A DNA stretch of 64,000 bases, from positions 186,001-250,000 of the forward strand of contig NZ_JANUXV010000001.1 in the NCBI RefSeq assembly GCF_024814355.1, in the 5' to 3' direction. Origin of the DNA: Gleimia sp. 6138-11-ORH1. GTDB taxonomy: Bacteria > Actinomycetota > Actinomycetes > Actinomycetales > Actinomycetaceae. This document shows, one piece after another, positions 1 through 8,601 of the stretch; position 1 is the first letter of the stretch, and each line of letters begins with the position of its first letter. The position numbers and the translations under genes were made by a program. The notes beneath the pieces were generated by a model, which was not told the origin of the DNA, did not search any database, and was given only the letters and a program-made list of their open reading frames with translations.

Positions 1-1
1 T

Positions 2-871
2 TCGCTCCGCAAAGCGGGCATCGCCGATCCGTCCGTCGTTGTACTTGCAAGAACGAACGAGCTGGTTGGGAAGATTTCTGCGATTCTCGGGAGCGAGCAC
101 AAGATCAATGGTCGAGTAATCAGTCCCATAGAACACGATGTGCTTTGGGATGCCGACTTAAGTGCATCGGCTGCCTTGGTAGTAGCCTCAGTTTTGGAAT
201 GGTCGAACTACTCGAAGGAGGTTGCACTAGGTCAGACTTTCGACCGCATCGGGGACTACTTCGATGTCAAGAACGCCATAAAATCAACCAAGACGACTCG
301 ACAAAAGAGCGAGCATTACCGAAGGGCTGCTGATTGTGCTCGCAAAGGTAAAAAGCAATGGTTGAAGAGCGCCAAATATCTTGCTGCCTTGTACGACAGC
401 GGGTTGGCACTTAGTGGAGATCCTACTCAGGATTGGCTTAACGCACGTGATTTACTCAATGTAGGGAAAGACTTGTCGGATCTATATGCAAAAGCTATGT
501 TTATCCGATTGTTCCGCGCCACCGATGAAATCGGAAGTCGGCTTTCCCGCGTATGGGATCTTCACGGTAGTTACAAGGATGCCATCAACCACGTACGTCG
601 TGCGCTTGAAGTAAGCAAACTTCAATCTGACCAACGTGTCCCTCACGGCTGTGTCCTTATGACCATACACAAGGCTAAGGGCAAGGAATTTGACGGTGTC
701 GTATTGGTTGAAGGGGAGTATAAGGGGGCCTTCTTTCGTAATACCGATACTAAGACACAGTGCGAAGCTACTCGGCGACTACTACGAGTCGGTATAACCC
801 GTGCGCGTTACCAGGTTACGATTGTTCGTCCGAAAGATGCTCCCGCGCTTTTTTCTCAAACAAGTATGTAG
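2..871 (+). CDS. UvrD-like superfamily I DNA helicase, C-terminal part (5' end outside window)
   Basis: The frame is open from the left edge (first whole codon at position 2), so 289 C-terminal residues of a longer protein are visible. A motif V-like stretch LMTIHKAKGKEFDGVVLVE (about residues 219-237 of the fragment) and a motif VI-like LLRVGITRAR (260-269) are typical of the C-terminal half of UvrD/Rep helicases, which unwind DNA using ATP. Near the edge, VVVLARTNELV resembles the start of the second RecA-like domain. The internal GTG at position 140 is not the start. Helicases of this kind occur in repair and as partners of OLD-family nucleases in defence systems such as Gabija. The partner gene would lie to the left, so that role is only a possibility. 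About 740 bp without a gene follow. Confidence 0.8.
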   Translation, partial: SLRKAGIADPSVVVLARTNELVGKISAILGSEHKINGRVISPIEHDVLWDADLSASAALVVASVLEWSNYSKEVALGQTFDRIGDYFDVKNAIKSTKTTRQKSEHYRRAADCARKGKKQWLKSAKYLAALYDSGLALSGDPTQDWLNARDLLNVGKDLSDLYAKAMFIRLFRATDEIGSRLSRVWDLHGSYKDAINHVRRALEVSKLQSDQRVPHGCVLMTIHKAKGKEFDGVVLVEGEYKGAFFRNTDTKTQCEATRRLLRVGITRARYQVTIVRPKDAPALFSQTSM

Positions 872-1297
872 GTTTTGGATGATTTGTGGTTTCCTTAGAG
901 AAAGTCATGCCTTGTAGACTCTCCCATAAGAGGAGATAGGTTTAGCGGTGGATATCCCGATCCTCAAAGTGCTGATGTTGGCCGGTTCTTTGACGTATAG
1001 GTATATTATCAGCCGGACTGTAATGGTTAGCTTCTAGAGCCGCAATCTAACTGAACTTGAGAGTGTTAGGATCGCAAAATACTCATGCGTTAAGAGTGTG
1101 TAGGAAGCTGAGCGCATCAACCAAAAATTCGATATCTGGGTAGAAGGATAGCGCGTTAAGTTGACCTTGCTATTAACTCTCGAGGCTTACTCACAATGGC
1201 TTTTTCTTTAGAATTGTTTTTTAGAGTTCTAGAGTTTCTGGAGTAGCTGTAAACTGTGAAACACGTGTATGCCCTAAGAGTAAGTGGGTAGCAAAAA

Positions 1298-1329
1298 GAG
1301 TTCGACACGTCCCCCTTGGGCTCCACCAA
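1298..1329 (+). other. tRNA/tmRNA 3'-end-like sequence, possible attachment-site remnant
   Basis: GAGTTCGAC (1298-1306) resembles a T-loop entry, and GGGCTCCACCA (1318-1328) resembles an acceptor strand ending in CCA. Ends of this kind are known from tmRNA and tRNA genes used as integration sites. The 5' parts of a tRNA or tmRNA are not visible upstream, and the T-stem does not pair cleanly. It is therefore at best a 3'-terminal fragment and could be chance. Confidence 0.3.
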
Positions 1330-1336
1330 TACTGCA

Positions 1337-1470
1337 GATCCGTTCGGATCGGCAAGTGAGTTGAAAGTCAGGTTACTTTCATAGAAGCCGTACAGCTTCG
1401 ACGCAGGTTAGTTCCGAGGTGGATCGTTAAACGATCCCTCTTAGCCTATCAATCGCGGTATTTCCGTGAT
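1337..1470. repeat. Run of five small inverted repeats (structured noncoding region)
   Basis: Consecutive hairpins seen directly: GATCCG/CGGATC at 1337-1350; GAAAGT/ACTTTC at 1363-1380; GAAGC/GCTTC at 1384-1399; GGATCGTT-A-AACGATCC at 1421-1437, a perfect 17-bp palindrome; and ATCGCGG/CCGTGAT at 1452-1470 with one G-T pair. None is followed by a T run, so they are not ordinary terminators. Their spacing suggests a structured RNA or an arm-site/origin-like DNA element. No function can be assigned. Confidence 0.55.
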
Positions 1471-1611
1471 CTCGGAGCTGAGCTTTAATCGCGCTATAAC
1501 TGACTATCAGCAAACTCGACGTCGTCTACGGCCAGGCAGTGTTGAATACACTAAGTTTCACCAGTTGATAAGTGCGGACTTAATGAAACCTCGCCAGTTA
1601 GAATATGGGGT

Positions 1612-2727
1612 ATGAGCCCAGTTGTAGCAGTAATCGGTGGGGGACAGTTAGCGCGTATGATGGCTCCACCTGCCACCAACCTCAATATCACTCTCAGAGC
1701 TTTAGTGGAAAGCCCGCAGGCGGCAGCCGCGCAAGTAATCCCCACTTCAACTATTGGTACTCCCAGTGACCTGCCGATCATAGAACAGCTTGTTTCAGGG
1801 GCGGATGTCCTTACTTTTGAACACGAGCATATCCCCGCTGAAGTACTTGCCCGCTTAGAAAAAATTCTTCCCATTCACCCGCGTCCGGCCGCGTTGATTT
1901 ATGCGCAAGATAAACTTTTAATGCGGCAAAAACTCACTGAGATTGGCATTAAAGTGCCCCGCTGGCAAAAAGCAGTTTCCTTGGCCGAGGTCGAAAAATT
2001 CGCCCTCGAAATTGGGACGCCGTTTATCGCGAAAACCCCGCGGGGAGGCTACGACGGCAAAGGTGTGAAAGTAGTCCACCACGCAACAGAACTAACTGAC
2101 TGGTTACAGTTAGGGCCGGTGCTTTTAGAAGAAAAAATTCCTTTCACACGGGAACTTTCCCAACTAGTTGCTCGTTCATCTACCGGAGAGTTCAAGGCCT
2201 GGCCCTTGGTAGAGAGCATTCAACAGAACGGGGTGTGCTGGCAGGTAATTGCCCCAGCCCCACGCACAACCCCAGAAGTGGCAGAAAAAGCAAGCCAAAT
2301 GGCGCTAAAGATTGCCACAGAATTAAACGTAACCGGAGTATTAGCCGTAGAACTATTTGAAACAACAGGCGGTGAACTTTACGTTAATGAACTGGCTATG
2401 CGTCCACATAACTCCGGGCACTGGACTCAGGACGGTTCCGCCACCAGTCAATTTGAACAGCATTTGCGCGCCGTCCTCGGGCTTCCTTTAGGAGAAACAG
2501 ATATGCTTCCCGGCGTGTGGGTAATGCAAAACCTACTGGGCAGTAACTACCCGCAAGCCGCTGCTGCCAGCGGGGAAGTAATGCACGAAATCCCCCAAGC
2601 CAGAATCCACCTTTACGGGAAAGAAGTCCGCCCAGGCCGCAAGCTCGGTCACGTAAACGTCCCCGCAGACGAAGTATCTCAAGCACAAAAACTAGCTAAT
2701 CGCGCAATCGAAATTCTCCACGGATAA
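1612..2727 (+). CDS. purK: N5-carboxyaminoimidazole ribonucleotide synthase (PurK)
   Basis: ATP-grasp enzyme of purine synthesis that carboxylates AIR with bicarbonate and ATP to N5-CAIR. The N-terminus has the PurK nucleotide-fold signature VIGGGQLARMM. The central ATP-grasp part includes AKTPRGGYDGKGVKVV, and the end carries NELAMRPHNSGHWTQDG, typical of the family. At 371 residues it has the usual length. The ATG at 1612 puts the signature at residue 6 and is the natural start, although no strong ribosome binding site is seen. purE follows 63 bp downstream in the same direction, so the two consecutive enzymes are probably co-transcribed. Cytoplasmic. Confidence 0.95.
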   Translation: MSPVVAVIGGGQLARMMAPPATNLNITLRALVESPQAAAAQVIPTSTIGTPSDLPIIEQLVSGADVLTFEHEHIPAEVLARLEKILPIHPRPAALIYAQDKLLMRQKLTEIGIKVPRWQKAVSLAEVEKFALEIGTPFIAKTPRGGYDGKGVKVVHHATELTDWLQLGPVLLEEKIPFTRELSQLVARSSTGEFKAWPLVESIQQNGVCWQVIAPAPRTTPEVAEKASQMALKIATELNVTGVLAVELFETTGGELYVNELAMRPHNSGHWTQDGSATSQFEQHLRAVLGLPLGETDMLPGVWVMQNLLGSNYPQAAAASGEVMHEIPQARIHLYGKEVRPGRKLGHVNVPADEVSQAQKLANRAIEILHG

Positions 2728-2790
2728 ACCGCGAAAACCGAACGTAACAGACTACAGGCAACCACGATTCTAATCACCCAGGAGGAAATA

Positions 2791-3294
2791 ATGGCAAAAG
2801 TAGGCATAGTAATGGGCTCTGACTCAGACTGGCCAGTAATGCAAGCAGCCGGCGCAGCCCTAACGGAATTTGGAATCGAATACGAAGTAGGGGTAGTCTC
2901 TGCCCACCGTATGCCCGAAGAAATGATCGAATACGGAAAAACTGCTCACCAAAAAGGTATCTCGGTAATTATCGCCGGAGCCGGGGGTGCAGCCCACCTA
3001 CCCGGAATGCTCGCCGCAGTTACCCCCCTACCTGTCATTGGGGTTCCCGTTCCCCTCAAATACTTAGACGGAATGGACTCACTACTATCTATCGTGCAAA
3101 TGCCAGCCGGTGTTCCAGTTGCCACCGTCTCTATTGGCGGAGCCCGCAACGCGGGACTACTCGCCGCCCGCATCCTGAGTACAGGAACCGATGAAAAAGC
3201 ACAGCAACTGCAGGAAAAAATCCTTGAATTCCAAGCTAACCTGAAACAGCTTGCCTATGAAAAAGGAAAGGCGCTGAAAGAGAGAACCTTTTAG
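2791..3294 (+). CDS. purE: N5-carboxyaminoimidazole ribonucleotide mutase (PurE)
   Basis: Class I PurE moves the carboxyl group of N5-CAIR to make CAIR, the step after PurK. Signature motifs are [10 protein letters not shown] at the N-terminus, [14 protein letters not shown] in the middle (substrate-binding histidine) and [12 protein letters not shown]. The 167-residue length is normal. A good ribosome binding site (AGGAGGAAA, about 2780-2788) precedes the ATG. The stop codon lies inside an AT-rich inverted repeat (3289-3316). galE starts 71 bp later. Confidence 0.96.
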   Translation: MAKVGIVMGSDSDWPVMQAAGAALTEFGIEYEVGVVSAHRMPEEMIEYGKTAHQKGISVIIAGAGGAAHLPGMLAAVTPLPVIGVPVPLKYLDGMDSLLSIVQMPAGVPVATVSIGGARNAGLLAARILSTGTDEKAQQLQEKILEFQANLKQLAYEKGKALKERTF

Positions 3295-3316
3295 ATTATA
3301 GTTTTCTAATCTAAAA
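3289..3316. terminator. AT-rich inverted repeat at the purE stop
   Basis: TTTTAGATTA (3289-3298) and TAATCTAAAA (3307-3316) form a 10-bp perfect stem with an 8-nt loop. The stem includes the purE stop codon. It is AT-rich without a clear T run, so it could be a weak terminator or an mRNA-end structure between purE and galE. Confidence 0.35.
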
Positions 3317-3365
3317 ACATAGCCTTTTATGTGAATGAGCAATCTAAATGAGGTAGGCTAAAGCC

Positions 3366-4352
3366 ATGAACATTATGGTAATTGGTGGCGCCGGATATAT
3401 CGGCGCCCATGTTGTAAGACTACTGCAAGAACGCGGCGATAAAGTACTGGTTGTAGATGACCTTTCTTACGGTACGGCAGAGCGCATTGGTAACTCAGAA
3501 CTACTGGTATGTGACGTTGCAGCTACGGAAAACATTACGCCTTTGGCAGAAGCAATGAAAACCCACGAAATTAACGCGGTGATTCACTTCGCCGCCCGTA
3601 AACAAGTGGGTGAATCAGTTGCTAAACCAGCCTGGTACTGGCAGCAAAACGTAGGCGGATTAGCCAACGTGATGCTGGCAATGGAAGAAGCCGGCGTAAA
3701 ACAAATGATCTTCTCATCTTCGGCTGCAGTTTACGGAATGCCCACGGTTGAGGTAGTTAGTGAAGACATTGAAAAGCAACCAATTAACCCCTATGGCGCT
3801 ACTAAGCTAATCGGTGAATGGATGATGGCTGACTGCGAACGCGCTTGGGGACTACGTTGGGTAGGGCTGCGTTACTTCAACGTAGCTGGATCCGGCTGGG
3901 ACGACCTGGGCGATCCTGCAACTCTAAACCTAATCCCGATGATCTTTGACCGCCTGGCTAAAGGTGAAAACCCAAAGATTTTTGGTACCGACTATCCAAC
4001 TCCAGACGGAACTTGTATCCGCGACTACATTCACGTATACGACTTGGCTGTTGCCCACGTTGCCGCCTTGGATAAACTGGCTTCCGGTGAAGAAATGCGT
4101 TACCACCAGTACAACGTAGGAACTGGAAAAGGTACTTCTGTTAAGGAAATCGTTGACGCAGTTCGAGTTTCAACTGGGATTGATTTCGTGGCAGATGAAG
4201 AAGCTCGCCGCGCCGGTGACCCGCCACAGTTAATCGGTGATGCTGCTCGTATCCAAGAAGATTTGGGGTGGGAAGCAAAGTACGGTGTGAAAGAAATTGT
4301 TGATTCCGCTTGGAGTGCTTGGCAAGCTGGCCCGCGCCGGATTGAACGTTGA
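3366..4352 (+). CDS. galE: UDP-glucose 4-epimerase (GalE)
   Basis: Extended short-chain dehydrogenase that interconverts UDP-glucose and UDP-galactose through a bound NAD. The N-terminus has the Rossmann motif GGAGYIGAHVV. SSSAAVYG supplies the catalytic serine region, and NPYGATK carries the YxxxK catalytic pair. At 328 residues it is the usual size. A GAGGT ribosome binding site lies about 10 bp before the ATG. In this window its product is the likely precursor pool for the UDP-galactopyranose mutase at 31.5 kb. It could also act on UDP-GlcNAc, as some homologues do. A strong hairpin follows at 4381-4420. Confidence 0.93.
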   Translation: MNIMVIGGAGYIGAHVVRLLQERGDKVLVVDDLSYGTAERIGNSELLVCDVAATENITPLAEAMKTHEINAVIHFAARKQVGESVAKPAWYWQQNVGGLANVMLAMEEAGVKQMIFSSSAAVYGMPTVEVVSEDIEKQPINPYGATKLIGEWMMADCERAWGLRWVGLRYFNVAGSGWDDLGDPATLNLIPMIFDRLAKGENPKIFGTDYPTPDGTCIRDYIHVYDLAVAHVAALDKLASGEEMRYHQYNVGTGKGTSVKEIVDAVRVSTGIDFVADEEARRAGDPPQLIGDAARIQEDLGWEAKYGVKEIVDSAWSAWQAGPRRIER

Positions 4353-4380
4353 ACGCTTAGTCTGAGGGCTTTTAGCTAGT

Positions 4381-4420
4381 AAGGTGGTGGGCAGGAACCT
4401 TAGTTCCTGCCCACCACCTT
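4381..4420. terminator. Bidirectional terminator between galE and the LCP gene
   Basis: A perfect 18-bp inverted repeat (arms 4381-4398 and 4403-4420, loop CTTA) lies between two converging genes, ending 7 bp from the stop of the minus-strand LCP gene. Only short T/A tracts flank it, but position and stem strength support a shared terminator. Confidence 0.85.
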
Positions 4421-4426
4421 ATACTT

Positions 4427-6055
4427 TTAAGGAGCTTGTACGAAGTCTTCTTTTGTCAGCGTCCCAGAAGCAACTTTACGGAAAAACTCATCAACCTTTT
4501 GCGGATCGAGTAAAACCGAACTACCGGCATACGTCTGGTAGTCTATATTCGCAATTGGCGGAGTCCCCGTGAAACCAGACTTATGGGCATCTTGGAAGTA
4601 TTTCGCCAAGTAAGCGATTTCCCAGGACTTAGTCTCAGGATCGGTGGTAAGTGAGGAAGCGCCGGCGCTGACAATCCGTTTGATGCGTGTTGGGGAAGTG
4701 TAGGTTTCGCGTGAGAAAATCTTTTGGCTCACTGCGCTAACTACTTCTCTTTGACGCTTAGCACGCCCAATATCGCCCTCGGGATCTGCATACCGCATCC
4801 GGGCAAATGCCAACGCAGTTTTTCCATCAACCTTATGGCACCCAGCTTCCCAATTGAGCTGGGAAAATTCGTCAGCAACATCGTAGTCTAAGCACAGTTC
4901 CACGCCTTCAACCGCATCAACGGTATTCATCACGCCATCCATGCCAACTTCCACATAGTGATCAACTGTGATTCCCGTTAGCTCTTCAACTGTTTGCACT
5001 AACAGTGCTGGGCCGCCGTATGCGTAGGCTGAGTTAATTTTCCCTTCGCCCTGTCCGGGGATTTTGACGAAGGAATCACGCGGAATGGAAATTAAAGAGA
5101 CTTGCCCATTATCCGCCCGATGTAACAGCATAATAGTATCTGTTCGTTTTCCCTCAGTATCATCCTTAAAATCAACGTTGTCACGCGAATCAGAGCCAGC
5201 GATCAAATAGGTGGTGCCGGCTGTGTTGGGGGCACCTGAGAGAGCCTGAGTGTGCTTTAAACTGTCATCTGCAAGAGACCATAAAGAATACACCCATAAT
5301 CCGGCAATAAGGGATAGGACAACTGGCAAAACTAGAAGCGAAATCAAAGTTATCTTAAGCGGTGAAAAAGACTGTTTTCTGCGTGGTTTTGCAGTTGGTT
5401 GAGAGGTGGGAGCGCCGGGGGTGGGCGGGCGCATAGTTCCCGCCCGTCTACCGCTGCCCGCTTGACCGGGGGCGGGGCGAAGCCCAGCAGAATGGGGGCG
5501 TGGTGAGGACGTAGCCGGGGCGTTCCCAGAGGGGGTGATAGAGCGCCGTGGCGGGATCACCGGGGGGTGAGTGGGGCTACTCGGGGGTTGCGAAGCTACG
5601 TTTCCGCCGACTTGTTCCCGCAGTCGAGCAGTTCGCGCGGCTGCTTGGCGGGCTGAGAGTTCTTCTCTGCTGATTTCTGGCTGCGGAGAGTGGGACGAGC
5701 GCCGGTTTTCAGGTGTGGTTGCGCGTTGAGCGTGCGACTGGGGGGATTGTGGCCGGTGCTGTCCCTGCATACGGCTTTGGGATTGTGCGCGTCTTTGAGC
5801 CTGTGCGCGACTTTGGGGAGCAAATGAAGGTGGGGGAGTTTCCCGAGGGCGCTGCGTAGATGCTCCAGCGGAATCTGCTGTTACAGGTGGTTTACGCCTG
5901 CCGGTAGAACTACTATGGCTAGGAGATTTTCCGGACGAAGTGTGACCGGACGCGGGATTAGGTCTGCCAACAGAGCTAGGCCGACCCGTGCCACTGGGTT
6001 TACGTGGATTTTGCGGAGGAATGGCAGGTGGAAAAGATGGTGGTAAATCGGTCAT
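4427..6055 (-). CDS. LytR-CpsA-Psr (LCP) family glycopolymer ligase with long disordered N-terminus
   Basis: LCP proteins transfer lipid-linked glycopolymers onto peptidoglycan or proteins outside the membrane. The first 225 or so residues are a Pro/Ser/Arg/Gln-rich cytoplasmic tail of low complexity. One membrane helix follows (about 235-258), then the LCP domain: AGSDSRDN, RTDTIMLLH, SLISIPRDSFVKIPG, INSAYAYGG and ALAFARMRYADPEGDIGRAKRQ. These include the Asp and Arg residues that bind pyrophosphate and metal. At 542 residues it is longer than typical because of the tail. AGGAGCG lies just before the ATG. It sits 60 bp downstream of a second LCP gene, and both head the glycopolymer locus. 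Confidence 0.92.
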   Translation of the reverse strand: MTDLPPSFPPAIPPQNPRKPSGTGRPSSVGRPNPASGHTSSGKSPSHSSSTGRRKPPVTADSAGASTQRPRETPPPSFAPQSRAQAQRRAQSQSRMQGQHRPQSPQSHAQRATTPENRRSSHSPQPEISREELSARQAAARTARLREQVGGNVASQPPSSPTHPPVIPPRRSITPSGNAPATSSPRPHSAGLRPAPGQAGSGRRAGTMRPPTPGAPTSQPTAKPRRKQSFSPLKITLISLLVLPVVLSLIAGLWVYSLWSLADDSLKHTQALSGAPNTAGTTYLIAGSDSRDNVDFKDDTEGKRTDTIMLLHRADNGQVSLISIPRDSFVKIPGQGEGKINSAYAYGGPALLVQTVEELTGITVDHYVEVGMDGVMNTVDAVEGVELCLDYDVADEFSQLNWEAGCHKVDGKTALAFARMRYADPEGDIGRAKRQREVVSAVSQKIFSRETYTSPTRIKRIVSAGASSLTTDPETKSWEIAYLAKYFQDAHKSGFTGTPPIANIDYQTYAGSSVLLDPQKVDEFFRKVASGTLTKEDFVQAP

Positions 6056-6115
6056 AGTCGCTCCTGCCTATTAGAAGAAAATCCATTTAAATTTTATGTA
6101 ATTCCCCGTATTAGT

Positions 6116-7396
6116 TCACTCATTGGGATCTTGGAAGTTCTCAAGATCATTCTCATTATTAGGAGAGGTTTCCTTAGATCCAGTTTTTGCCTGGGGATCT
6201 TCAACGATTGTGACTTTCCCATTCAGATCGCGAATTTCAGTTCCGACGGGGAAAGGCTTATCAAGTTTAATAGATTCCCAGAAATCTGGAGCTAACTCAG
6301 AGGGTATCACACGGTTCGGGTCATGAGGGGCTTCTCCCCACGGCATGGTGGCAAACTGAATACCTGAGTTCGGAATCGAATTGAGAGAGTAGGCTAACCC
6401 AGTGGCGTTACTTAAAGAAGCTAACTGTGGGGAGGCTTTTACTGCTTGAATACCTTCTTTAACGAAGCTGTATAGCTTTGGAAAATCAGTAATAATATTC
6501 TTTTGCTTAGCGGTGTGCAGAATACGGCCCACTAACTCCTGTTGGCGTCCCATTCTACCAATATCCCCAGTAGGGTCATCAGGGAGCGAACGGGTCCGAG
6601 CGTACGCCAAAGCATCAAAACCGTTTAGCTTGTGGCAGCCAGCTTTAATATCCAAAGCAGAGAGGGGATCGTAAAGATCCTTATCAAAGCACATATCTAC
6701 CCCGCCTAAAGCGTCGATGATAGATTGGAAGCCATTGAAATCAATGATGACAAACTCATCAATTTCAATTCCTGTCAGCTCTTCCATAGTATTTTTCACG
6801 CAGGCAATACCGGGAGCTAAATTCTTTGGATCACCTGAAGAACCCGTCCCTAAAGCCCAGTTGAATTGCGCGTAAAAAGGGGCAGAATAGGTGCCGTCAA
6901 TTAAACGACACGCTGGTATAGTCACTAAAGTATCTCGGGGAATCGAAACCATTTGTAGGCGGGTTCGGTCTGCCGAAATATGCATTAAGAAGTTAGTGTC
7001 GTTAAGCAAACCCTCATCTTCACCAAAATTTCGGTTTCCCTCACCATGGCGAGAGTCAATGCCTAAAACCATGATATTAACTGCCCGGCCATCATAGTTA
7101 TCTACCGGTGGTTTTTGGTCAGAATCCGGAGAAAAATCAGCGATGCTGAGGCTGCTATTTGAAATTGACTTATATAGGTCGATGAAAATAAAAGCAGTTG
7201 CACTGGTCCCGAATAGAAAGAGCGCTAAAGCAGATAATTTAATAATCTGTGCTTTTAACGTAGGAAGTTTTTTAATCGCAGCATGGCGAATTTTATCGCT
7301 TTGCACATGAGCGAAGTTTCGCTTACCAATCCGCGGTACACCGCGTTTACGGTAGCGCTGCAACCATGTAGGAAGATCGTCGAAGTTACGTTGCAT
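6116..7396 (-). CDS. LytR-CpsA-Psr (LCP) family protein
   Basis: Second LCP-type transferase, 426 residues. A basic N-terminal segment and one membrane helix (about 49-73) precede the domain. Conserved elements include VLGIDSRHGEGN, NDTNFLMHI, LQMVSIPRDTLVTIP, QFNWALGTG and ALAYARTRSLPDDPTGDIGRMGRQQ. The C-terminal 50 residues are acidic and charged. It is read in the same direction as the GT2 and DUF2304 genes upstream, with 12 bp to the latter, so the four genes 8505-4427 look like one operon. Expected role: transfer of a lipid-linked polymer to the cell wall. Confidence 0.92.
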   Translation of the reverse strand: MQRNFDDLPTWLQRYRKRGVPRIGKRNFAHVQSDKIRHAAIKKLPTLKAQIIKLSALALFLFGTSATAFIFIDLYKSISNSSLSIADFSPDSDQKPPVDNYDGRAVNIMVLGIDSRHGEGNRNFGEDEGLLNDTNFLMHISADRTRLQMVSIPRDTLVTIPACRLIDGTYSAPFYAQFNWALGTGSSGDPKNLAPGIACVKNTMEELTGIEIDEFVIIDFNGFQSIIDALGGVDMCFDKDLYDPLSALDIKAGCHKLNGFDALAYARTRSLPDDPTGDIGRMGRQQELVGRILHTAKQKNIITDFPKLYSFVKEGIQAVKASPQLASLSNATGLAYSLNSIPNSGIQFATMPWGEAPHDPNRVIPSELAPDFWESIKLDKPFPVGTEIRDLNGKVTIVEDPQAKTGSKETSPNNENDLENFQDPNE

Positions 7397-7408
7397 GATG
7401 GGAATCTT

Positions 7409-7798
7409 CTAGTCTTCTTTAGACAGCTCTTGTTTCGACTTATGGGTCACACCATTTAAGGCGATATTACGAGCCAGCTTAGTAAGTTTTCGTTCAGTTG
7501 CCGAATCACGACGATAAGACGTAGCTAAAGTTGAAAAGAAAGCAATCGTCAAACCGTAAAGCAACAGGTCAGCTCCACGCCCAATCCCAACAAACTGCGC
7601 CACTTGAGTTACGAACCCGGGATTTAAAGCAGAGAAAACGGCGATAAAAATGAAAAGTAGCATTGCCAGTCGTCTAAACGCCAGGTGGGAAGCAGACTGA
7701 ACAGGTTTCAAAATCGCGTATGCTAAAGCAACCAAAGAAACCACAAGTAGGGCTTTAATAAGCCATTGAGAACCGGTTAATAAAACAAGCGTCATCAT
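7409..7798 (-). CDS. DUF2304 family membrane protein
   Basis: Small membrane protein of 129 residues with about three hydrophobic segments (around 10-30, 43-62 and 75-95). The segment GIGRGADLLLYGLTIAFF is the mark of DUF2304 proteins. In many bacteria such proteins sit beside a GT2 enzyme of the polyprenol-phosphate sugar synthase type, as here: the GT2 gene ends 5 bp upstream. They are thought to help membrane sugar-carrier synthesis or flipping, but I know of no proven reaction. The C-terminus is charged and probably cytoplasmic. AGAGAT precedes the ATG. Confidence 0.85.
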   Translation of the reverse strand: MMTLVLLTGSQWLIKALLVVSLVALAYAILKPVQSASHLAFRRLAMLLFIFIAVFSALNPGFVTQVAQFVGIGRGADLLLYGLTIAFFSTLATSYRRDSATERKLTKLARNIALNGVTHKSKQELSKED

Positions 7799-7803
7799 AA
7801 TCT

Positions 7804-8505
7804 CTATTTCATAATCAGTTCGGTAAGAATATTTACACCATTAAGCAAAGACTGACCCTTGGCACGTGAATAAGCGGTGTAGACAATGTGCACGGGAATT
7901 TCTTTCCACTTTGCACCACTTTTTAAGAGTTGATCAACTAATTCAGAGGCGTGAGCCATTCTGTTTTGAGTGATCTCAATATTTTGCGCCACATCTTTGC
8001 GTAGCAGGCGTAAACCATTATGGGCGTCAGTAAGTACCTGCCCCGTACGAATCCGCGTAATATAGGCAACTGTCTGCAATACCAGGCGTTTAAGGGTGCC
8101 AGTTTCTGCTTTTCCGTTTAAGAAGCGTGATCCCAGGACGAACCCTAAATCTTCAGCTTCAGCAGTACGGAGCATTTCTAAGGCGTCCTCGACCCGGTGC
8201 TGACCATCCGAATCGAAAGTAATCAGATACTTGCCATCTGTTTTCTTTAAAACGAAATCAATCCCGGTTTGTAAAGCCGCGCCCTGCCCCAAATTAATCG
8301 GGTGAGTTGCCAGCCAAGCGCCGGCGGCAAGGGCTTTCTCGCCAGAGTTATCCTCAGAGCCATCATCAACACAGATTACGTTAGGGAAGGTGCGGCGTAC
8401 CTCAGTGAGCACGTCAAAAATCACTTCCCCCTCGTTATAAAGCGGGATTACTAGCCAGGTTTTCTTTAAAATACCAGTTAGGTCAGAATGTGCACTGCTG
8501 TCCAT
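7804..8505 (-). CDS. GT2 family glycosyltransferase, polyprenol-phosphate mannose synthase-like
   Basis: A 233-residue GT-A fold enzyme related to DPM1-type enzymes, which move a sugar from a nucleotide donor to polyprenol phosphate. Seen motifs: VIPLYNEGEV, VCVDDGSEDNSG, INLGQGAALQTGID, LITFDSDGQH (the metal-binding DxD region) and DAHNGLRLLRKD near the acceptor site. No membrane helices are present. It is followed by DUF2304 and two LCP genes, a set that fits delivery of a lipid-linked sugar to surface glycopolymers. The ATG at 8505 lacks a clear ribosome binding site. Confidence 0.88.
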   Translation of the reverse strand: MDSSAHSDLTGILKKTWLVIPLYNEGEVIFDVLTEVRRTFPNVICVDDGSEDNSGEKALAAGAWLATHPINLGQGAALQTGIDFVLKKTDGKYLITFDSDGQHRVEDALEMLRTAEAEDLGFVLGSRFLNGKAETGTLKRLVLQTVAYITRIRTGQVLTDAHNGLRLLRKDVAQNIEITQNRMAHASELVDQLLKSGAKWKEIPVHIVYTAYSRAKGQSLLNGVNILTELIMK

Positions 8506-8601
8506 ATAATCTATTTTCGCTGAAAAGTCCTATTTTTGGATAGCGGAAAGGTGCTAGTGTTTTGTTTGAGGTTTAAATCACGCAGTCGCGTCATCTTAAA
8601 C

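Larger units (their letters stand above)
872..1611. other. Long intergenic region without a supported gene
   Basis: No frame here has a plausible start, ribosome binding site and protein-like composition. Two things stand out. One is a string at 1298-1329 resembling the 3' end of a tRNA or tmRNA. The other is a run of five short inverted repeats between 1337 and 1470, listed separately. The region separates the helicase fragment from the housekeeping gene purK and could be the border of an integrated element. Confidence 0.6.

Noticed and set aside
1298-1329. Complete tRNA or tmRNA gene
   Set aside because: Only a 3'-end-like string is present; no matching 5' acceptor strand, D-arm or tag-coding part upstream.
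872-1611. CRISPR array suggested by closely spaced hairpins
   Set aside because: The inverted repeats differ from each other, so there is no repeated unit with spacers.
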